Assembly (NCBI GenBank): GCA_017506865.1
Contig: JAFCMP010000490.1
Span: 620,001-684,000, forward strand
From: Tribonema minus
Taxonomy: Eukaryota; Sar; Xanthophyceae; Tribonematales; Tribonemataceae
Direction: 5' to 3'
DNA: 64,000 nucleotides
A program made the position numbers and the translations under genes. A model generated the notes under the pieces. The model was not told where the DNA came from. It saw only the letters and a program-made list of their open reading frames with translations, and did not search any database. Below, in pieces: positions 26,401-38,019 of this stretch (its first letter is position 1; the number at the start of each line of letters is the position of its first letter).

Positions 26401-29204
26401 GCTGCTCTGCGCGCACGTGAGTGACCTGCCGCGGGTAGTAAATGGGTCGCGGGCAGCATGCAAAATGAGGCCTCGGGGGGGGGGGGGGGGGTATGCGAAG
26501 AGTCTTGCGCTGTTGCTGAATGAGCTTTGTGAGCTCATCTGAATGAGCGCAGAAGAGGAAGGGTCGCACCGGGCTCGAGCAGCGCGTCGCGCCGCAGGAC
26601 CTCAGCTGCCAGAGCAACGCTTGATTGCGGGCAACATGCAGACCAGGCCGCAGCGACGCAGTGCATGGGGAGAATATTTGCAATACTGAATGTGGGGGCT
26701 AGGCTTTGGGCTTGTTTAATGAGGGAAAGTGAAGTGGCGCGCCCGGCTCGTACAGCACGCGCTTGCCCCAGATACTCTTTGAGTATCACACTTTGGAGCG
26801 TCACTCTTGGGAGTGTCACACTTTGAAGCGTCACTCTATGGTACGTCACTCTTTGGAGCGTCACTCTTAGGAGCGACGTCTTCGAAGCGACGCTCTTTGG
26901 AGCGTCACTCTTAGGATCGTCACTCCATGGAGCGTCACTCTTTGGAGCGTCAACCGTTGAAGCGTCACTCACGGGCACACAATCCATCGTGCTCTTTTGC
27001 ACGTGAGCAGGCCGCAGATAATGTGCATAGTAAATGTTGCTGTCCATGTGAGTCGCACATCGAGATCAAATCCGTGTTTTGCAGGATGCTGCAAGGCGCC
27101 TCTCGTGGCTGGTCTCAGATGAGTCATTACTCCCAATGTATTGAGCCACATTGTTGGCTGCAGCTGCGAAGACCTTGCCATCCAACTCGCCTGTGCAATA
27201 ATGTATCGACTGACACAAAATAAGAGCGTTTGGTGAGGAGGCCCAGGACTCGTCCTGCCCTTAAAGTAGAGTTGAAGTTAAGTTTACACCGCACCCCAAC
27301 CCCTTCGCTATCATCTTTTCTGGTTCTGTGGACCGGTCAATTGCAGAATCCTTACACCCAAGTACGGATGCAGCATGTATATGAGTTGAAGTATGCCACA
27401 ACTCAACGATGTGTATGCTGGCAACCTACTGTGTAAGCGGGCAACGTTTCACTACACGTCAGCATGGTAGCCCAGGAAAAGACTGAGACTGGGCGTTTAA
27501 ACGATACGGTGCACTTGTGTGTATGCACGGCAAACCTGATATACTTCAATATGATAACTCAAGAGAGCACACGTCATGTCATGGGATAGCAGTAATGGCA
27601 GTGAAGTGTTGGGAAGCTGAGCACTGCGGACTGCTTGGCATGCGCGCAGTCGCTGCATGTTTCATGAGTATCTACTGTCAGAAAAGAGGTCGGGAGCATT
27701 GGAGTGTGTCTGGCTGACAGGCGACACTGGCATTGATCAGAGGTGACCATAAGGGCCCAAGGTGGGCATATAGCAACAGCTGAGTACGCGTGAGCTTCAG
27801 CAGTCGCCTGCAGTGCGGTTCTCGCAGATGCCATACCAGTGATTTGAGCGTTTCGGGCGCAAGGGTTTGAATTGGACCTTCAGGGAGCTGCCATGAGATG
27901 CCACGAGATCAGCCTGAGCGAAGTGTTGTTGGCAGTATGCTGCCACAACTGTCGACGCAGCACTGCAACTGCTGCTACAGGATCCTCGCCAACAGGTCAT
28001 CAGATTCATCTAATGAGCAGCAAACGACGCCCAACACGTAATATGGTACCGTGCAGCCTCGCAATGTTACGACACCTTCAATTACCTGTTGCCAGCCACA
28101 GGTGAAGTCGGAAGCGCACACGGCATGACGAGTGCGGGGAGGTTGGCAGGTGCAGGCTTATGCATCGCTCGCGCGAGTTGCCCATCCCTGTGGAACCATG
28201 CGCTCAGTTCTGTGCACAAGAAACTGATGGCAGCGGCCCGCAGGCGTGCTAGCTCCAAGGCTCACCGGATTAAGGTCCGGTGACGTGCAAGTGCTGCTGC
28301 TCTGAATTGGTGAGCACTTCTATTACGGCACCCTTGAAAGACATGTAACGTGTGGGGTTGTAGTGAGGTTTTTCACTTTGCAGGGTCTTTCAATTGTCAT
28401 CAACTGCTGACTTATCAATTGTCATCAGTTGGTGGGAGCACATACTGTACTACATCATGCAAGGCTCACACCTGCGGCTAGACTGGTAGTTGTTGTTGAT
28501 TATGTAGACCTTAATTGTGCAAAAGACTAGCCCAGAAGCTTATTTGAAGCAGGATGTCAGAGCCAACGTCACCTGGCTGAGGCCACGTGGTGATCCAGTC
28601 TGATCAGCTGGTAGCACTTCCTTACTGTTGTGCTTGCTGTATGCCCACCTCCAAAATGCCGGCAATAGGGGCAGCACTGATTGCCAGACAGCGTAAATTG
28701 ACCACAAGTATTCATTTCGAGCACCCAATTACGCAATGCCAATGGTACTTTTCGATACACATGCTTGCTACCTCCTTCTTTCTGATGGCAGTTGCTGTTT
28801 TGATGAAGATCATGCATTGGATCATGTTTTCCTGGGAGCGTATCGAGAGCCAATAGGCCGTCTCTCACCTGCTCCGCGGTCGCCTGCTGCGCCAGCTGCT
28901 GCACGGGATTGATGTCCTCCACCGGCTGCTGCTGCTGCGCCAGCTGCTGCTCCTGCACTATGGCAATTCCGCCGCTCTCGCTGCTCCCTCCTTCTTGAAG
29001 CACAGGCGGCACGTCGCCGATGGCAAGCACCGGTGAGGCAGCCACCACGAGAGCTGCAATGGCACTGCATGCCGCCTTCGTGTTCCCCTGCGCCTGCATG
29101 CAAGTGACGCCAGTCCGCGCCCCTGCCCATGCTCTCTGTGGTGCTTGAAGCACGAAGCCATGGACTGCTGCACCGCATAACGCGAGGATGAGGCCTCGTC
29201 GCAT
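23401..29204 (-). CDS. putative thylakoid-lumen protein with tripartite targeting, five exons
   Basis: Exons 29204-28869, 26238-26024, 25517-25412, 24470-24327 and 23574-23401 join in phase to a 324-residue protein. The start at 29204 places a signal peptide first (MRRGLILALCGAAVHG), then Phe17, the plastid-import residue of red complex plastids. A second hydrophobic run (AACSAIAALVVAASPVLA, ending at residue 61) looks like a thylakoid-lumen signal. A Gln/Ala-rich linker follows. The mature part (SGPPVASRRVPLKGLKFP, TADDLAFPL, VVLDVDGKL, GDLTGYGISKPIKLGG) recalls the beta-sandwich C-terminal domain of bacterial CcmI/CycH cytochrome c maturation proteins; this is a tentative likeness, not an established match. 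Introns 1, 3 and the 3' flank carry decayed copies of exon ends. An upstream in-frame Met at 29432 is possible but would bury the signal peptide. Confidence 0.7.
24600..24785 (-). repeat. two echoes of exon 4 start (acceptor side) of the lumen-protein gene
   Basis: On the minus strand, GCCGCAG followed by GATGAGATTGGCGCGGCGGT (from 24638 down) repeats the exon 4 start GATGAGATTGGCGTGGCGGT, including the AG acceptor. A second, more decayed copy lies at about 24730-24785 and shares GCTCAACATGGG-type flanks with the first. Spacing is about 155-165 bp and decay increases with distance from the exon. Confidence 0.8.
26352..26770 (-). repeat. three echoes of exon 2 start (acceptor side) of the lumen-protein gene
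   Basis: Exon 2 begins CAG then GTCACGCGCGTGCGCGC and encodes RAEQQEVLRRDALREPG. Upstream in the intron, a near-perfect copy with its own CAG acceptor encodes HVRAEQQEVLRRDALREPG (about 26352-26430). A second encodes EVLRRDALLEPG (about 26560-26610), and a third remnant is KRVLYEPGAP (about 26735-26770). Similarity falls with distance. Confidence 0.85.
26790..26990. repeat. minisatellite of about 16 bp in intron 1 of the lumen-protein gene
   Basis: About a dozen imperfect head-to-tail units of the type TTTGGAGCGTCACTCT. Variants include TTTGAAGCGTCACTCT and TTAGGAGCGACGTCTTCG. It begins within the region just upstream of the exon-2 echoes. Confidence 0.85.
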
Positions 29205-30064
29205 GGCGCCTCCGGCGCGCTTGCACTGCTGGTGGTGATGCAAAGCTATCTTCCTTCCTCCCACAGCCAAAAAACAACAGCTCCTCCTCGCTCTGCGGAG
29301 CTGGGCATACCTACTGTATGGTGGAGGGTTGAACTTGTGCGAGCGTCTGCGAGGGGTGAATGAGTTTGAAGTTGAAAACTGCGGGGTTAGTAAGAAATAA
29401 AAAAAGCACAGTAGAGAAAATGACATGTACACTGACGCACACTTGCTGAGCGAACCGTGAGTACTGCATAGTGTACATCAGGTGCACATGTGATTGCAAC
29501 AGCGAGAACATGAAGACACAACAGCCAGCAAGCGAGCCCCTGCCAGCGTTCATTTTTCTGTGCACAGTAATCCTTTTGATGATCAACTTTGATGTGTCGT
29601 TGTGGGTCGCTGAGAATGTCCTGCAGGGTAACGAACCTCGTATGCACAAGCGCGCAGTGCTCCATGGCAGCGGCATGTCAACCTCAAGTGCGCTGACCCC
29701 CTGTGGCAACCTTGGCCTGAGATTTGCCAGTTGCTTGAAACTTCAACATCAACTTCACAGGCACTTGCCTCGCCTTCGGCGTCCGTGCCACCATTACGCA
29801 AGTATCTACTTCGAAGTATCGTGGTCGAGACGGCTGCTGCACGGCTGTGGCCTGCAGTTACACAAGCGCACTTCATCCCGCAACGGCTGCCATGACTGCA
29901 ACCTGCGACGCTCCGTCCGCACGTTCCCCATACGGTGCAGTTTACGCACGCCTATGCCCGACGCCTCGCGCCGCCATTATGGCGAGCGGTGCCTCGATTG
30001 ACGCACGTGCACCGGAGGCAGTGTGAATAGCCGCTGTGGCAATGACGACGGTCAACGCGCAATC
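29205..30064. other. spacer between SAS-4 3' end and lumen-protein 5' end
   Basis: Both neighbours are on the minus strand, so this should hold the 3' flank of the SAS-4 gene and the promoter of the lumen-protein gene. It contains CTTCAAC words (about 29748) and a TACTTCGAAGTA palindrome (about 29808-29819). No gene is seen. Confidence 0.4.
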
Positions 30065-33000
30065 TCAGAGCGCCTGCACTGTACCATCAGGGAACTCTCT
30101 GTGCGCCGTTCCGTCAGGCGTGGTCACGTCGCGGTGCCCCTCTGGGTACTCTACGACCCTGACGCCATCGGGGAAGGTGCTTTCGGAGACGCCTCCTGGC
30201 AGCACCACCTGCGTGTGGCGCAAAGTCACAGAGCATTGCTGCATGAGTAAAAAGAAAGACTGTGCCAGCATCGTCACGCGATGGGGTCTGCACACATTGG
30301 TGTGGAGCACTTGCTGAGTGATGGCAAGCTACACAACGTATCACCAGGCGCGCGCGCACCTTGCGCGTGCCGTCGGGAAAGCTGATGTCCTTGTGGCCGC
30401 CAGGACTCCGTGGAGTTCTCCTCAATGCTGGTATACATCATCCTCCTTGCAACAATACGGCATCACCCCAGTATTGTAGACTTAAGCCGTTGAAACTGAA
30501 GTTTCAACTTCAAAGAAGTGTGCACTCAAACGTAAAGCGCCGCACACACCTTGAGCGTCCCGTCGGGAAAGCTGATGTCCTTGCGGCCGTCCGGCGTGTG
30601 CCTCTCCGACTGCCCGCTCGGGAACGAGACCTTCTCAATGCCGCGCGTACACCGTTGCCTGGCCCTACATCCCAGTATAGTACACCATTGAAACTTCGCA
30701 TGCACCACATAAAACGCAAAGCGCCGCACGCACCTTGCGCGTTCCATCGGGGAAGCTGATGTCCTTGCGGCCGTCCGGCGCGTGCCTCTCCGACTGCCCG
30801 CTCGGGAACGAGAACTCCTCGGTGCCATCGGGGTGCGTGGTGTGCGTCGTGCGCGCCGCGGCGTACGTATACGTGACGACGCCGGTGCGCGGGTGCGTGC
30901 GCTTGGTGTCGCCGTTTGTGTAGCACACGACCGCGCTGCCGTCTGCGGCGGCAGCGTGACACACGGGTGCCCAGAAAGCGGTGTTAAAGAAAGAATGGGG
31001 CTGCGGTATGCGGCAGCATGACACACGGGGATGCAGAAAGTGGTGGCACAGAAAGAATAGGGTCCCTGGCTGCCCGCACCAACACGACGCGTTAAGCGCT
31101 AACGTAGGGTCTTTGCTGGTCTGCGGGCAAGGTTTGCGCTGCATCAGCTGCACAATGCGTGTACTCATGTTTTGCTAGCCGAAAGTAGACCAGGTTTCTG
31201 CAAGAGCGTCGTTGGCTGCGGTTTGAAGTAGCGCCGCTTTCATAGTGCTAATATGCCAGCGGCAGAGTTTGATAAAACTAAGCAGCCATGCATGCGGGTC
31301 GTAGAACCACTAGCAAGATGGCAATTGCTACGCATGCAAAGAGATTGCAGATGCGAACACCTTGAAAAGCAGCTGCCCTTGCACAGGCTCCGGCGCGGGC
31401 AGCAAGCTGAAGTTGAAGTTTTTGTGCCTGATATTGCAAGCAGTGACGCACCGCTCCGGAGCGCTGACCCCGGCAGCAGCGCATGACACGTGGCACAAGG
31501 GACAGCCACGGTCGCGGTTGGCACTGCTATGCATCAAACTTCAACTATCATGAGCACTTCAACATCTGAATGGAGACGCACCTGGCAGCACCTCCTTCTG
31601 CGTGCCGTTGGCAAAGCGCACCACGCTGCCTGCGCCCTCTCCGCTGCCGCGCTGCGCCGTGCCCGAGCTCACGCCCCCTGCCACTTGCGCATCCACTTCA
31701 CATGCGACGGCGACGGACGGTCCCGAGCGCTGGTGCCTCCGATCGCCGAACGTAACCATTTTCATCGCCTTCGCTGCTGCCTTATGTGCAGAGATGACGC
31801 CATCGCCGCCGCTGCTGCCGCCGCCATTTGCGGCAGCTGCGCTATTTTCATCGTCGTCAGCGCGCGGTGCTCGCGGTTTGCTGTTGCTGCTGCTGCCGTT
31901 GGTCAGTGCACGCCGCTGCAGCAACGGCGCCGCCGATGAGCCCGCACTGTCCAGCAAGCCCTGGCGCTGCGGCCGCTGCCGAACGCTCAGTACGGCGGCG
32001 GGCGGCGGTGCTGCCGCTGCCGCTGCGCGCGCCGCCGCCGCCGCTGCCGAGCTGCTGTACGAGTCCGCTGCGCTGCGCCTGTCGTCGCGCGCATACGACT
32101 GGCTGTCATCGCCATAGTCGGCGACAACGAGATTGTCGGCAGGAGCGTACGACGCGGCGCCATACCCGCCGTCGCCGCCGCTGTAAGACTGAGCCTCGCT
32201 GCCCACATCCGAGCCGTCCCAGGCTGCGCCGTCGCCGCCGCCGCCGCCACCGCCATTGACGAACATGTCTTCATCCAGCTCCTCTTGCCCCTGGTAGGGG
32301 ACAGTCTCCCTCAACCCCCCCCCTATCGATGCGCCGTTCCGCCTGCCTCCCGTAATCGTGCCGAGCTCAGCTTCACGGTCGCCTACGCGCTCAGGAACGC
32401 CCCCCCCGTGAGGCGCACCAGTGGACCACCGTTTCTGGACGTGACGACGTTCGGCGGCAGGTGCCGTCGTGATGAGCTCCCCCGTGACGGACAGCGCGGT
32501 GGAGGCATCGTAGAACGGCGCCAGAGCTGCGGAACGGGCCAGGAACGGCGCCGGCGCATGCGCGTGCGCGACTGAGGCGTGCTGCAGCGCCTGCAGGCCG
32601 CTGCGCTCGAGGTACGCGACGTGCGCCTCCAGCTCCTCTATGCGCGCCGCTTGCTCCTTGACCTGTTGCGGGGAGGATGACGCGGTGGTAGTGGCGGGAG
32701 GCTGATGCGTAAGCACGTGTGCTTGTGTTGACGCAGCATTGCGCTGCCTGTCGGATTTTCGTGGTTTTGCGGCAAAGCGGGCCTCTGAATGTGTGAGCTT
32801 GACTGCATCGGCCGCTGCGGATCACGGAGCGCGGCGTGCACCTTGGGGTTTCAAGCGCGCGCAACGTGCTGCTCCTTGACTTGTGTGCACAGTGTATGTA
32901 CCTTGTAGCCACAGACAGACGCAAGACGCACATTGTCAACAGCTCGTGCAATGCAATTGTGTCGCGCAATGCCAATGTTTATGTGTCCCAACTGGCACGG

Positions 33001-35667
33001 AATGCCATTGCGCAACACGAACAGCCTGTCACTTGGATACTCTCTGTTTGCGGTCATTGAGCACGGGCACGATCTTCAACCCTAGCGTGTGCTGTTTTGG
33101 CTCCCCCACGAATTTTCATTCAAGCACCATATACCTCTGCAAAGAAGATGTGCGTGCATCATTCTATGTATGTCATGGATTTGTCCCCCGCGCCCCTCTC
33201 CCCCCCTCGTGACTCCCTATGGGGCGTGTGTAGAGGCGAATGCCAGGGAACAACTAGGGATAAATGACACAACTTTCACCACAGCATCCTAGTCCCGGTG
33301 CTTGTGTTAGTCATGCACGTTCATCAAGTCACCTACCTGTGAGGACAGCCGCCCCTCTGCAATGTGGAGGAACTAATTAAATCACGTTCATCCATCATTC
33401 ACTCATGTTATGCACGAACTGACTGATGAGCCGATTAAATCATGTTCATCCATCATTTGCTCATGCTCATGCATAAATTCATCCATATGAACGCATGAAT
33501 TCATCAGAGTGGACAGCCGATAATCCCATCATTCACCCATATTCATTTACTCATAAATGATTGAAATATCCATATGACCGCATAAATTCAACTGAGTGGA
33601 CAGCCGATAATCCCATCATTCACTCATGTTCAATAAATGCATGAATTCATCCATGTGCACGCGTGAATTCACCTGAGTGGACAGCCGCTTCTCCGCAGCA
33701 CGCGCCTTGCGCCGCAGCTGCTCCGCCTCCACCTTCTGCAGCTCCACCGTCGCGCGCAGCCCCTGCAGTTCCGCGCGTAGCTTGGCGGCGCCGCCGGGTC
33801 CCCCGCCCTCCTCGCGCAGCGCGCGCGCGCGCAGCAGCTGCGACTGCCGCGCAGCCGCCCTGTTGTAGCACAGCAGAGGGTCAAGAACGTGGCAACTTCA
33901 ACATTGATAGGGGGCGGTCGCCCTGTTTGGCACAAACATGGCAACTTGAGCTTCAACATGGCTCCTTGCGCAGCACGCGTGCGCGCACAGGCGCTCAGCA
34001 GCTGCGACTGCTGCGTGGCCGCCCTGCCCAACGCAAGGCAATCACACGAGGTAGTGGGGATTTTGAAACTTCAACTTGAAGATCATGGCAGCACCAGTGC
34101 TCAGCTCTTGCGAGGTGCCTGGTGCACTACGCTCTCCACTGGAGATTGAGCACAGGAAACCTGACGTGGGCGCAGAATGCCCGCAGCCTTTTACGCTTTT
34201 CGAAAGGTGTGTCACCTGCGTTCCGCCGCTGCCTCCTGCCTCTGCGCCGCGCACCAGTGCTCAACGGCGGCCCTCTCCGCTTCCGCCCAGCGCCGCACTT
34301 CGCCACGCCGCGCATCGGCCTGCGCAATGGCAGCGCACTTGCATGTTTGAAATGACTATATGTGTGTGGTGGTGTGTGCAGTAGCCAGTGACCCAGCTGA
34401 GCCTCACTCTGGATGTACTGTAGTGAGGTTGTGACCTTGAAGTTGGACCTCGTGAAGTGTGTGTGTGCGACCACAGTATTCGCACCGTATGGTGGTTTGG
34501 CAATGGTGCGGCGCACATTGACCAAGCCTTTGCAACACAACGCACATTTGGCACGTGTTGCTGGTGCACAAATGAATGGACACGCACAAACATGGTGTGT
34601 GTATGAGATGCCACAGTGCTCAATGGCGTGTCCTGCATGTGGCTGCAGGGTTTCGGCGCCCTACTCGGGACGACAAGCCGCATGAGACACAGTGCTCGTC
34701 ACACCAAACGTGACCGATGCAACGCTGGACACGTTGAGACACGAGCGTCGATGACGTAGTTGTGAGGCAGTACACTCATATGTAGTTTGGACAGTGCACA
34801 AGTACCTACATACCTCTTTCAACGCGGACTCCGCCTGCTGCCTGGCCTTCTTTGCACGCGCCTTCTCCTCCTTGCACGCTGACAGCTCCGCGTCCACCTC
34901 CGCCATGCGCGTCGCCAGCGCGTCTGCATTTGATGCGGGTTGGCAGCACACGTGACCAGGATGTGTGAGTGCGTGCCTGGCGGTATTTACGACGACTGCA
35001 AGCCGCGTGCACTAGTGACAACGCATGTTGGGCTGCAACTTGCGCGCGCTGGCAGCCCAGCTCTGGACCCAGTCATCTCCTTGCACATGTTGGAAATCAG
35101 TAAGGACCTGCTTGCTGCCTGCGTAGGTACTGCTACTGATAGCCTACTATTTACCTCAACTTCAACCAATCAACTTCATGTGTGCAGTTTGGTGCACACA
35201 CGCACCTTCAAACCCGCCATCATCGCCCAAACCGCGCTCGGCACTCAATCCCCCCCCCCTCGACACGCCCTGCTCCGCGCCGCCCTGCTCCTTCGCAAAG
35301 CCCCCGCCACTGCCGCCAAAACCCGCCCCCCTTGCAGACCCCGCCGCTGTCGACTGCGCCACGCCCGCGCCTCGCTGCTGCTGCTGCTGCGCAACTGAGC
35401 GTTGCTGCCCTGCGGCAGCCGAACCGAGCCGCTGCTGCTGCTGCTGCGCGCCGCCTCCGAACACACGCCGCACGAGGTCCGACTGCGGCGGCGGCGGCAG
35501 AGGAGCGTCACCGCCGTACGACTCCCCCTCGTCCTCGGTCCACCCCCCTTTGAGAGCCCCCCCTGCAGCGTCGTCGGATACGACGCTCGAGCGCTGCTGC
35601 TCCACCTGCTGCTGCTGTTGCTGCTGCTGGTATTGCTGCACCTCCTGCTGCTGCTGCTGGTGGTGAC

Positions 35668-35699
<32 letters not shown>

Positions 35700-37734
35700 C
35701 GCTGCTGCTGCTGCTGCCGCTGCTGCTGCTGCTGCCGCTGCTGCTGCTGCTGTTCAAAGCGCTGCACCGCATCGGTTCTGCCGCCATGCGTGTGGGAGCG
35801 CGGCGGCCGCGGCTCCCAATCGGAGAAGGGCGAAACTGCCGCCGGCGCGCGCCGCCGCTGGGGGGTTGCGCCGTCCCCTCTGCTGCTGAGCGTGAAGTGG
35901 CAGCGGCAGAGCAAAAATGAGGAATGGGCGAGTTGCTGCTGCTGTCGTGTATGCCATGTCATTTACGACCTGGCATCAACACTTGCCGTTGCATTGAAAT
36001 TTATGTTAATTCAAAAAATGGTGTTCACTTTCATCAACGCCTTGGCGGTGGCTTCTTGAAGCAATGAAGCGGCCAGCTCGTAGTCCTTGTCAGGCGCGCT
36101 ACTCCGGCGGTGTCAGACGTGAGCATGCAGCCCATGTCGTGCATTCAAGGCACACTGCACACAACGTCCACCTTCAGGGTGACATCGAGATGGTCATGCA
36201 CAGGCATCTAAAGTGTCAAGATAAAGCGTCAATTCTTGTGCAACTGCCATTATCACTGTCTGGGGCCCCACAATGCCGGTGGTTCTACCTCATGTATCTT
36301 GACTTTGCCGGCGTATCTCAGACACCATGCTTGATGGCATATTGCTAAATACGCAGCTGGTAACGTAAACTCAGCATTGATGCTGTTGCTAGTGCTTGCC
36401 ATTAGGCCGACAGCCAGTGAGTGTCACTAATGTCTGAAATGACTGCTTCAGCTGCTGGGGCGGATGTTTTGGTGACAGGACCAGAAGTTGGCATGTCTTC
36501 TTGTCTGCTGCCAGTGCAACAGCTTGTTATAACACTGCCTGCTGAAGAGACGGTTGCCATGCTGCGCCATCCGACGGCGCTGTGGCAGCTGCACCTGCTG
36601 CTTGCCGTACCCAAGTCGATCACTTAATGGCATCTTGTTCATGTTCCACTGGTAATGACGCCTTTTGGGTTCACCAACATACTCTTTGCTGAGGAAACAA
36701 GTGTTTCCTCACCTGTTGATCGCTGTTGCCCCATACAGCCCCTCCTCGCTGTCCGCAACGCTCCTAGTCTCTCCTTCCGTGTGGTCAGCAATGTCACCGG
36801 CATCGCCACGAAACCCACCCTGCCGACTTGCTACTGCGCCAACCCTCCCGCTCTCTGCGTCGGCATCCCCCGCGTCGCACCCTCGAGGCAGCTCCTGAGA
36901 AAAAGTTACGGCAGTTACGCCGTAACTGTAATTGCCGCCGCGCTCCTCCTCCTCGTGCTCCACCGACCACTCCTGGTCGTGGTGCGCCTCTCCACCTCCC
37001 CCTGCCCCCCAGTACTGCCCCTCATCATCAAAGAGGGGGTGCTCCCCCGAGAGCACCTCGTCGAGCTCGGCGTCGTCGAGGCTGTTGGCGCTCCACTTGT
37101 GCGACAGCTTATGCTGGTCGAACGACGCGTCGCGAGCGGCTTCAGGGGGGTCGTCGGGCTCAATGGCAGTTGGCGATGCGGGTCCGCGCAGGACGTGCCG
37201 TTCTATGCTCTCGAATTCCAGCATCTCCCGCGCGTGCAGCTCCTGCTCACCGCGCGTCGGCGCAGCCACGAATGTCGTCGCTTCGGACAGGAAAGAGCAG
37301 CCGTGCTCCTCGTACCCCTGCACGGGCTCCGCCGAAGCATCGGTGACAGCCGCTGTGGTGGCGGCGCTGTCATCAGGGCTGCTGTAGGAGGAGTCGCCTA
37401 GGTCACACGCGTGGTATTGCTGCTGCTGCTGCTGCTGCTGAGACTCATCACTTGCGTTCGTACTGCCGCTGCGGCACTGCTGTTTCGCTTCGTCGTCGAA
37501 TGCAGGTGCCTTGATGGCTGCAATTGAGCGCCTGTTGAGAGCAGCGCCTGCGTCGGCAGCAGCACCCTTATGGTTGCCAGTACTCGAGAGCTTTGCAGTG
37601 GCGATCTTGCTCTGAGCCTCGCGCATTTGCCGCTCTCCTTGTTCTATCAGCTCGTCCAAGGACAGCTGGGCTGTGCCTTTGACAGGCAGATCGTCCGAGC
37701 TCGGCCGGTGTCGTCGCTCAGCAGACGACTCCAT
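30065..37734 (-). CDS. SAS4: centriole assembly protein SAS-4/CPAP (CENPJ) homologue, eight exons
   Basis: Exons 37734-36713, 35882-35206, 34923-34814, 34319-34216, 33859-33673, 32662-31582, 30942-30734 and 30208-30065 join in phase to 1177 residues, close to the animal protein (about 1340). SAS-4/CPAP builds the centriole wall and tethers pericentriolar material. The C-terminal Tcp10/G-box domain is unmistakable: VVRFANGTQKEV (about 1045), AVVCYTNGDTKR (1064-1075), TYTYAAARTTHTTHPDG (1084-1100), FSFPSGQSERHAPDGRK (1104-1120) and DISFPDGTRK (1121-1130), ending in several more F-P-D-G strands. Residues about 567-720 are charged coiled coil. Exon 2 encodes a long poly-Gln run (about residues 385-435). 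Exon 1 has LSLDELIEQGERQM. The start Met at 37734 is the second in the frame and chosen because the following sequence is protein-like. The gene implies that the organism makes basal bodies. Confidence 0.85.
30360..30645 (-). repeat. two echoes of SAS-4 exon 7 end, each with a splice donor
   Basis: Exon 7 ends with SFPSGQSERHAPDGRKDI then SFPDGTRK and GTGCGTG. Downstream in the intron, 30645-30550 encodes SFPSGQSERHTPDGRKDI and SFPDGTLK followed by GTGTGTG. A further copy at about 30412-30360 encodes GHKDISFPDGTRK followed by GTGCGCG. The two copies keep open frames over the repeated part, and their donors are in the same phase as the real one. Confidence 0.85.
33325..33640 (-). repeat. three echoes of SAS-4 exon 5 end
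   Basis: The exon 5 end, plus strand GAATTCACCTGAGTGGACAG at 33665-33684, recurs as AATTCAACTGAGTGGACAG (about 33586-33604) and AATTCATCAGAGTGGACAG (about 33498-33516). A remnant (CACCTACCTGTGAGGACAGCC) lies near 33330. The surrounding intron is AT-rich, built of CATTCATTCATCCAT-like words. Confidence 0.8.
33965..34030 (-). repeat. echo of SAS-4 exon 5 start
   Basis: On the minus strand, GGGCGGCCACGCAGCAGTCG and CAGCTGCTGAGCGCC (34030-33985) repeat the exon 5 start GGCGGCTGCGCGGCAGTCGC and AGCTGCTGCGCGCG, which lies 165 bp further downstream. The echo lies upstream of the acceptor, as for other acceptor-side echoes. Confidence 0.75.
35590..35765. repeat. CTG/CAG microsatellite coding for poly-Gln in SAS-4
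   Basis: Imperfect (CTG)n on the plus strand, read as CAG/CAA Gln codons with Arg interruptions on the minus strand within exon 2 of the SAS-4 gene. It lies in a region between conserved domains, so length changes are probably tolerated. Confidence 0.85.
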
Positions 37735-38019
37735 TACAGCAGCTGGGTGCTGGCCACACCGGAAGAGTATGCTGCAGCAGCGAGATACCACCACGCACAG
37801 CTCCAGCTGAAGGCGTCCTTCCCTTTTTTGCGCTTTTTAACCTGAAAGTGACAGTTGGAGTCGCGTGTAGTTCGCGGACGTATTTACGTACGGGGGTGAA
37901 CTTGGCTTGAAATTTGTGAAAAACGCCTGGCTTGCTCATACAGAGCGCCACACGCGCGGCCAGGCAAGGCTGCAGCAGGAGTGGGAGAGCGGAAGGCTGC
38001 TGCGCTTGACGCGTGCACC
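37735..38019. promoter_or_regulatory. divergent intergenic region between SAS-4 and the BT1-family transporter
   Basis: Only 285 bp separate the two start codons, which point away from each other, so the promoters must overlap or be shared. I see no clear TATA box. If the transporter starts at the upstream in-frame Met (37981), the gap is 246 bp. Confidence 0.5.

Noticed and set aside
35178-35666. plus-strand Cys/Pro/Leu-rich frames
   Set aside because: Antisense of the poly-Gln exon of SAS-4; composition comes from the CTG repeat.
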